Assembly (NCBI RefSeq): GCF_900199455.1
Contig: NZ_FZQR01000004.1
Coordinates: forward strand, 248,001 to 312,000
Reading direction: 5' to 3'
DNA from: Mesorhizobium carmichaelinearum
Lineage (GTDB): Bacteria; Pseudomonadota; Alphaproteobacteria; Rhizobiales; Rhizobiaceae
Length of the DNA stretch: 64,000 nt
Part shown: positions 58,731 through 64,000 of the stretch, in pieces
Numbering within the stretch: the first letter of the stretch is position 1
Layout: every line of letters begins with the position of its first letter
Program-made: the position numbers and the translations under genes
Notes under the pieces: generated by a model
Database searches by the model: none
What the model was told of the DNA's origin: nothing
What the model saw: the letters and a program-made list of their open reading frames with translations, nothing else

Positions 58731-60173
58731 ATGTTGATGCGTACCCTATATCGAATGACGGGCCGGCTGCGCTTCGTGCGCATCCTGGCGATGGCGGTTT
58801 CACTGGCCGCGAGCGGCATGCTCGCGCCCGGCGCGGCCAAGGCGAACAATGATGTGGTCTATGTCTCGTCGACCAAGAATGCGTCGATCAAGGTCGCCAA
58901 GGGCAAGCCCAAGACAATCATGACGAGCGCTGCCTTCTACCAGATCGTCATCGGCGATCCGGAGATCGCCAACGTCAATCCACTGACCGACAAATCCTTC
59001 TACGTGCTGGGCAACAATCTCGGCACCACCGGCATCGCGCTGTTCGACGACAAAAAGCAGCTTGTCGGCACCATCGACATCGAGGTGACGCTCGACACCG
59101 ACCAGCTGGCCAGCACCATCCGCGCCAGCGTGCCGGACGCCAAGATCAAGGTCGGCTCGGCCAATGGCCGCGTCGTGCTGTCGGGCGAGGCCGATGACGC
59201 GGTGGCGGCGGACAAGGCAAGCAAGATCGCCAGCCGCTTTTCCGGCAATGAGGAAGTGATCAACTCGGTCAACATCTCGTCCTCGCAGCAGGTTCAGCTC
59301 AACGTCCGCTTTGTCGAGATCAACCGCCAGGCCGGCCAGGATCTCGGCGCCAAATACAGCGCCAATTTCGCCTATGGCCTGGGCGGGCGCGATGTGACTC
59401 TCGATCCAGGCGCCGTGCCGGCGGCAGGGACCGGCGAAATCATCGGCCGGCTGCTGTCGAACGGTGCGTCGGTCGATATCGCCATCAAGGCGCTGGAAGA
59501 GCGCGGCCTTGCCCGACGGCTGGCCGAACCGAACCTGATCGCCCGTTCCGGTCAGACGGCGAGCTTCCTGGCCGGCGGCGAATTCCCGATCCCGGTTTCG
59601 GAAGACAACGGCAAGATCTCCGTCACCTACAAGAAATACGGTGTCAGCCTGGACTTCACGCCGACCGTGCTCAAGGACGGGCTGGTCAGCCTCGACATCG
59701 CGCCGGAAGTCTCTTCGATCGATGCGTCGTCCTCCTACAACATCGGCACTATCTCCGTGCCGGGCTTCATCGTACGCCGCGCCAGGACGTCGGTCGATCT
59801 CAAGAACGGCCAGAGCTTCATGATCGCAGGGCTGCTGCAGTCGCAAAACGACATCACCACGTCGCGCATTCCCGGCCTCGGCAAGATGCCGGTGCTCGGG
59901 GCCCTGTTCTCGTCGAAATCCTACCAGCGGCGCGAGACCGATCTGGTCATCATCGTCACGCCCTATCTGGTCAAGCCGGTAGATCCGTCGAAGAAGATGG
60001 TCGAGCCGACCGGCGGCACGCAGCCGGCCAGCAATGCCGACTATTTCCTCAACAACACCGAGGAAGTGAAGGCGTCGGACAGCGGCCGCGCGCTGGCGCT
60101 GGCCGATGGCAGCGCCGGACGGACCGCTTCCGCCACCACGGTCGGGCATTTCCTCGACCTGCCGAAGGACTGA
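58731..60173 (+). CDS. cpaC: Flp pilus secretin CpaC (RcpA)
   Basis: 480 residues from ATG 58731. A signal peptide (LAMAVSLAASGMLAPGAAKA) is followed by an N-terminal pilus-secretin domain (VAKGKPKTIMTSAAFYQIVI), a BON-like domain (AKIKVGSANGRVVLSGEA), and the secretin core (VQLNVRFVEINRQAG, VPGFIVRRARTSVDLKNGQS, RRETDLVIIVTPYLVKP). It forms the outer-membrane channel through which the Flp pilus passes. It lies 30 bp after cpaB. The C-terminal tail is longer than the secretin core. Confidence 0.95.
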   Translation: MLMRTLYRMTGRLRFVRILAMAVSLAASGMLAPGAAKANNDVVYVSSTKNASIKVAKGKPKTIMTSAAFYQIVIGDPEIANVNPLTDKSFYVLGNNLGTTGIALFDDKKQLVGTIDIEVTLDTDQLASTIRASVPDAKIKVGSANGRVVLSGEADDAVAADKASKIASRFSGNEEVINSVNISSSQQVQLNVRFVEINRQAGQDLGAKYSANFAYGLGGRDVTLDPGAVPAAGTGEIIGRLLSNGASVDIAIKALEERGLARRLAEPNLIARSGQTASFLAGGEFPIPVSEDNGKISVTYKKYGVSLDFTPTVLKDGLVSLDIAPEVSSIDASSSYNIGTISVPGFIVRRARTSVDLKNGQSFMIAGLLQSQNDITTSRIPGLGKMPVLGALFSSKSYQRRETDLVIIVTPYLVKPVDPSKKMVEPTGGTQPASNADYFLNNTEEVKASDSGRALALADGSAGRTASATTVGHFLDLPKD

Positions 60174-60177
60174 AGCC

Positions 60178-60456
60178 ATGCGACTGGTCCTGAGATCGAG
60201 CATCGCCTTGCTTCTTGCCGGTTTGGTCGGCGGCTGCACCAGCGACGATTATGTCCGCAGCGAAGGGGTGACGTCGGGTGCCGGCAACGCCCAGGCCGCC
60301 AACACCGTCATGCAGATGGTCGACCCGTGGAAATACGGCGTCCAGAACACCAGGCTTCTCGTGCCTGCCAAGCGTGGCGATGCCGGACCTGTCACGCCCG
60401 ATCAGGCGGCGGGCGCGAAGGCATCTCAGACGCCCACGGGCACCGCGGGCAACTGA
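60178..60456 (+). CDS. Small lipoprotein in the cpaD position
   Basis: 92 residues, ATG 60178, four bases after cpaC. The lipobox is LLLAGLVGGC, so the mature lipoprotein is about 74 residues. Its body (VMQMVDPWKYGVQNTRLLVP) is polar and ends in an Ala/Thr-rich tail. In Tad loci the gene between cpaC and cpaE is normally cpaD (RcpB), a lipoprotein of about 200 residues; this one is much shorter and does not obviously share its sequence. It may be a pilotin-like substitute, which is inferred from position only. Confidence 0.75.
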   Translation: MRLVLRSSIALLLAGLVGGCTSDDYVRSEGVTSGAGNAQAANTVMQMVDPWKYGVQNTRLLVPAKRGDAGPVTPDQAAGAKASQTPTGTAGN

Positions 60457-60492
60457 CCCCAAAGGGCGATCAAGCTCACAGGCTGACAAAAA

Positions 60493-61707
60493 ATGGCAAA
60501 CGGCATCAAGACCCGGAAAATCCTGCTCGTATCGACGGACAGGACCTTCGTGCAGGACACGCGGACCGCATTCGCCGCCTCCGAGATCATCCAGCTCGCG
60601 GCGGTGGAAAAGAATGTCACCGAATTGCGCGGCGAGGTCCAGGAGGCCGATTTCGGCGCCATCATCGTCGACATGGACGCGGCGAAGCTGGAGGAGGTCG
60701 AGTCGCTGCAGCGCATCATGCGCCGGCTGGAGGGCAAGGCGCCGGTGGTCGTGGTCACCCAGGAGTTCAACGCCGCCGCCGTGCGCATCCTGGTGCAGCT
60801 CAAGGTCGCGGACTTCCTGGTCAAGCCGATCACCACGGCCGATCTGGTGCGCTCGGTGGTGCGGGCTCTGCAAGGGCCGGGGCGTGAGGAAAACACCGAG
60901 TCGCAGATCTACACCTTCATGCCGGCGGCCGGCGGCGTCGGCACCACGACACTGGCGCTGCAGACCGCGTTCCAGCTGCATCATTCGGTGACGCGCGGCG
61001 CCTCGACGTGCGTGGTCGACCTCAATTTCCAGCAGGGCGCCTGCGCCGAATATCTTGACCTCGAGCCGCGCTTCGACATCACCGAGATCGAGAACCAGCC
61101 CGAACGCCTCGACCGGCAACTGCTCGACGTGATGCTGTCCAAGCATGCCAGCGGACTGTGCGTGCTGGCGGCGCCGACGCATCCGGCGGAGATGCGCTCG
61201 TTCAAGACCGATGTCGTGGTGCGCATGCTGGACCTCGTCTCGGCCTATTTCGACAATGTCGTCATCGACATGCCGCGCACCTGGTTTCCGTGGACGGAGA
61301 CCGTGCTGCTCGGCTCCAACAAGCTCTATATCGTCGCCGAGATGACGGTGCCGTGCCTGCGCCACACGCAAAGGCTGATCCAGGCGGTCTACGAGACCGC
61401 CGGCAAGGAAGTAAAGCCGAACGTCATCGTCAACCGTTTCGAGCAGAAGATGTTCGACAACGGCATCAAGCAGGCGGACGTCCAGGAAATCCTAGGCGAG
61501 CATTTCGTCGGCGGCATCTCCAACAACTACCGGCTGGTGCGCGAGGCGGTCGACCGCGGCGTGCCGCTGCACGAGATCGATCCCAACGCCAATGTCGTCA
61601 ACGATTTGAAGAAGATCATCCTTCCGGAGGAGGCGGCCGCGACTGGAGCCAAGTCGAAGTCGCTGTTCGGTCTCGGCAAGGGCTTCTTGAGGAGGAAGGC
61701 CGGATGA
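60493..61707 (+). CDS. cpaE: Pilus assembly/localisation ATPase CpaE (TadZ)
   Basis: 404 residues. The N-terminal half is receiver-like (KILLVSTDRTFVQDTRTAFA, VVDMDAAKL-type region, RILVQLKVADFLVKPITTADL). The C-terminal half is a MinD/ParA-type domain, with a deviant P-loop MPAAGGVGTTTLALQTAFQ in which the usual GKT lysine is not seen. TadZ/CpaE places the pilus machine at the cell pole. It overlaps cpaF by 4 bp (ATGA), showing translational coupling. Confidence 0.93.
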   Translation: MANGIKTRKILLVSTDRTFVQDTRTAFAASEIIQLAAVEKNVTELRGEVQEADFGAIIVDMDAAKLEEVESLQRIMRRLEGKAPVVVVTQEFNAAAVRILVQLKVADFLVKPITTADLVRSVVRALQGPGREENTESQIYTFMPAAGGVGTTTLALQTAFQLHHSVTRGASTCVVDLNFQQGACAEYLDLEPRFDITEIENQPERLDRQLLDVMLSKHASGLCVLAAPTHPAEMRSFKTDVVVRMLDLVSAYFDNVVIDMPRTWFPWTETVLLGSNKLYIVAEMTVPCLRHTQRLIQAVYETAGKEVKPNVIVNRFEQKMFDNGIKQADVQEILGEHFVGGISNNYRLVREAVDRGVPLHEIDPNANVVNDLKKIILPEEAAATGAKSKSLFGLGKGFLRRKAG

Positions 61708-63125
61708 CCAGCCGTTTTTCCACCCTGCAGAACCGCGACGCGCGCCCGCTGCGTCCGGCTGATACAACGCCGGTCGCGCATCATGCGGTCGTTATCCCGA
61801 CCAGCCGAAAGGCATCGCCGGCAAAGCCTGATGTCGCACCGGCAAAGAGCGCCAACAAGGTGCTCGATGCGCGCGTACGCATTCACCGGATGCTGCTCGA
61901 AGAAATCAATCTCGTGGCGCTGGAGCGTTTGCCCAAGGAGGAGATGCGCCGGCAGGTGCATGATTTCGTTTCGGAAAAAACCCGCCAGGAGCGGATGGCG
62001 ATCAACACCGTCGAACTCGAAGCGCTGGTCGACGATATCGTCGACGAGATGGTTGGCCTCGGTCCGCTCGAGCCATTGCTCAAGGATCCCGACATCAACG
62101 ACATCCTGATCAACGGCCACCAGAACTGCTTCATCGAAAAGAAAGGCAAGCTGCAGCAGGTCCATATCCCGTTCAAGGACGAGGCGCATCTGCTTAGAAT
62201 CATTAACAAGATCGTCGCCGCGGTCGGCCGCCGCGTCGACGAATCGCAGCCGATGGTCGACGCGCGCATGCTGGATGGCTCACGCTTCAACGCCGCCATC
62301 CGCCCGGTTGGCGTCGACGGGCCGCTGGTGTCGATCCGCAAATTCTCCAAGAACAAGCTTGGCCTGCACAAGCTGGTCGAATTCGGCGCCATCACCCAGA
62401 ACATGGCCGAAGTGCTGGCGGCGGCGGTGCACGCCCGCAAGACGACGATCATCTCGGGCGGCACCGGCACCGGCAAGACGACGATGCTCAACGCGCTGTC
62501 GGCCTTCATTCCCGAAGACGAGCGGCTGATCACCATCGAGGACGCGGCCGAACTTCAGCTGCAGCAGCCGCATGTCGCGCGCATGGAGACGCGCCCCGCC
62601 AACATTGAGGGCCATGGCGAGTTGAAGCAGCGCGATCTCGTCAAGAACGCGCTGCGCATGCGCCCCGACCGCGTCATCCTCGGCGAGTGCCGCGGCGAGG
62701 AGGCTTTCGACATGCTGCAGGCGATGAACACCGGCCATGAGGGGTCGATGGCGACCATCCACGCCAACACGCCGCGCGACGCCATCTCGCGCCTCGAACA
62801 GATGCTGGGCATGACCGGCATGCCGATGACGGTGCAATCGATCCGCAGCCAGATCGCCAGCGCCATCGATATCATCGTCCAGCTGACCCGGCTTTCCGAC
62901 GGCAAGCGCAAGGTGACAAGCGTCGCCGAGGTGACCGGCATGGAAGGCGACGTCATCCAGACGCAGGAGATCTTCCGCTTCGTGCGCACCGGCATGGATG
63001 CCGACGGTGGCATTCTCGGCCATTTCGAGGCGACCGGCATCCGGCCGCGCTTCCTTGAGGATATGCGCGCCATGGGCATCGAGTTTCCCGGACGCTATTT
63101 CGAACCCGGCCGGCCGCAGGAGTAA
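61704..63125 (+). CDS. cpaF: Flp pilus secretion ATPase CpaF (TadA)
   Basis: 473 residues from ATG 61704 with GGAGG upstream and a 4-bp overlap with cpaE. It is the cytoplasmic hexameric motor of Tad secretion. Visible features are an N-terminal helical domain ([20 protein letters not shown]), [20 protein letters not shown], Walker [10 protein letters not shown], the Asp box [12 protein letters not shown], Walker [14 protein letters not shown], and the His box [13 protein letters not shown]. These are all typical of TadA-type GspE/VirB11 ATPases. Confidence 0.96.
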   Translation: MTSRFSTLQNRDARPLRPADTTPVAHHAVVIPTSRKASPAKPDVAPAKSANKVLDARVRIHRMLLEEINLVALERLPKEEMRRQVHDFVSEKTRQERMAINTVELEALVDDIVDEMVGLGPLEPLLKDPDINDILINGHQNCFIEKKGKLQQVHIPFKDEAHLLRIINKIVAAVGRRVDESQPMVDARMLDGSRFNAAIRPVGVDGPLVSIRKFSKNKLGLHKLVEFGAITQNMAEVLAAAVHARKTTIISGGTGTGKTTMLNALSAFIPEDERLITIEDAAELQLQQPHVARMETRPANIEGHGELKQRDLVKNALRMRPDRVILGECRGEEAFDMLQAMNTGHEGSMATIHANTPRDAISRLEQMLGMTGMPMTVQSIRSQIASAIDIIVQLTRLSDGKRKVTSVAEVTGMEGDVIQTQEIFRFVRTGMDADGGILGHFEATGIRPRFLEDMRAMGIEFPGRYFEPGRPQE

Positions 63126-63130
63126 GCCAG

Positions 63131-64000
63131 GTGTTCGACGGGCTGAGCGCAATCTATGTCGTCTATGCCGGAGCAGCGCTCACCGGCATCATGATCGCCG
63201 AGGCCTGTTATCTCCTCTATGCCGGCCGCAGCGACAAGCGCACCGCCATCAACCGGCGCATGAAGCTGCAGGAAAACAAGATCAGCCAGGAGCAGGTGCT
63301 GATCCAGCTGCGCAAGGAGCGCGGCCTCGACGCCGGCACCTCGCTGCTCTCGCCGGATCGGTTCCGCGCGCTGCGCACACAGTCGGGCATGATCATGCCG
63401 CTGTCGAAATTCCTGATGATCACTTCGGGCGTGGCGATGGCCATGAGCCTGGTCGCGGTCTGGTACGGGTTGCCGCTGCTGATGGGGCTTCTCCTGTTCG
63501 TCGTGCTGCTGCCGTTGGTGCCGGTGATGGTGATGCGCTTCAAGCGCAAGCGCCGGCTCAAGCGCTTCGGCATGCAGTTGCCCGAGGCCCTGGAACTGAT
63601 CACGCGCGGCCTCAAGGCCGGTCACCCTGTGCCGGTGGCCGTCGCCATGGTGTCGCGCGAGATGCCCGATCCGATCGGCACAGAGTTCGGCGTCATCGCC
63701 GATGAGGTGACCTATGGTTCCGATCTGGTCTCGGCATTGAATTCGCTGTTCGACAGGGTCGGCCATGAGGATCTGCCGCTGTTCATCACCGCCGTCTCGA
63801 TCCAGTCCAGTTCGGGCGGCAATCTGCGCGAGATCCTCGATGGCCTGGCGTTGACGATCCGCGAGCGCGGCAAGTTGCGCCGCAAGGTGCGCGCCATCTC
63901 GACCGAAGGCCGCATGTCAGCCTACATCCTGACGGCGATACCGGCGCTTTTGTTTGCCGCCATCATGGCGCTGATGCCGGGCTTCTACCGCGATGTCTGG
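63131..64000 (+). CDS. tadB: Pilus assembly protein TadB (partial, runs off window end)
   Basis: 290 codons from GTG 63131, five bases after the cpaF stop region; the window ends inside the gene. It starts VFDGLSAIYVVYAGAALTGI with one transmembrane helix, then a basic cytoplasmic segment, a second pair of helices (FLMITSGVAMAMSLVAVWYG, LLMGLLLFVVLLPLVPVMV), and the GspF/TadB-like cytoplasmic domain (QLPEALELITRGLKAGHPVP, SSGGNLREILDGLALTIRER). A last hydrophobic segment begins at the edge. It is the inner-membrane platform protein; tadC should follow. Confidence 0.93.
   Translation, partial: MFDGLSAIYVVYAGAALTGIMIAEACYLLYAGRSDKRTAINRRMKLQENKISQEQVLIQLRKERGLDAGTSLLSPDRFRALRTQSGMIMPLSKFLMITSGVAMAMSLVAVWYGLPLLMGLLLFVVLLPLVPVMVMRFKRKRRLKRFGMQLPEALELITRGLKAGHPVPVAVAMVSREMPDPIGTEFGVIADEVTYGSDLVSALNSLFDRVGHEDLPLFITAVSIQSSSGGNLREILDGLALTIRERGKLRRKVRAISTEGRMSAYILTAIPALLFAAIMALMPGFYRDVW

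Overview
The window is high-GC DNA from an alphaproteobacterium of the Rhizobiales, most likely Mesorhizobium or a close relative (genus is inferred). Pointers are the rhizobial families DUF982 and DUF2336, a chromosomal Tad/Cpa pilus locus, a class I PHB synthase, a GGAAC-N16-CGTT promoter of the type read by the alphaproteobacterial sigma factor EcfG, and dispersed intergenic repeats with the ACCGCTGCACACTTTT-type core seen in rhizobial genomes.

Layout. 0-8 kb: a truncated gene encoding a LacI-type DNA-binding head joined to a PfkB sugar kinase, a secreted Gly/Asn-rich coiled-coil protein, radC, a divergent LysR/quinone-oxidoreductase pair, map, and four small rhizobial proteins. A short remnant of a second map 3' end beside radC suggests that the LysR/oxidoreductase pair split an ancestral map-radC neighbourhood. 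8-19 kb: one giant autotransporter of about 3,695 residues with roughly 45 glycine-rich repeats. 19.3-21.4 kb: a TadG-like and two TadE-like pilus-associated proteins. 21.4-24.1 kb: a J-domain protein, a 57-residue membrane protein, a small secreted protein behind a perfect palindrome, tRNA-Glu and a palindromic repeat in otherwise gene-poor DNA. 24-36.9 kb: housekeeping and storage metabolism (M15-type peptidase lipoprotein, phaC, aminotransferase, hom, stress-type membrane proteins, glpX, recJ, patatin, hisI, folE). 37-44.8 kb: an IscU-like scaffold, TolA-like protein, LysR, yidD, class D beta-lactamase, methyltransferase, thrS, acyltransferase. 44.8-57.5 kb: a secreted protein, two flavoenzymes, a TetR/ICMT-like pair with a clear operator, a CASTOR/POLLUX-like channel, a CoA lyase/MaoC pair, a DUF2336 protein, an FUSC transporter and parE. 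57.8-64 kb: the start of a Tad (Flp) pilus operon, cpaB-cpaC-lipoprotein-cpaE-cpaF-tadB, cut by the window end.

Themes. Cell-surface functions dominate: a giant adhesin-like autotransporter next to TadG/TadE proteins, and the Tad secretion machine 36 kb away, fit a surface-attachment role. The metabolic genes are ordinary chromosomal ones. No CRISPR array, intact insertion sequence, rRNA or phage was seen.
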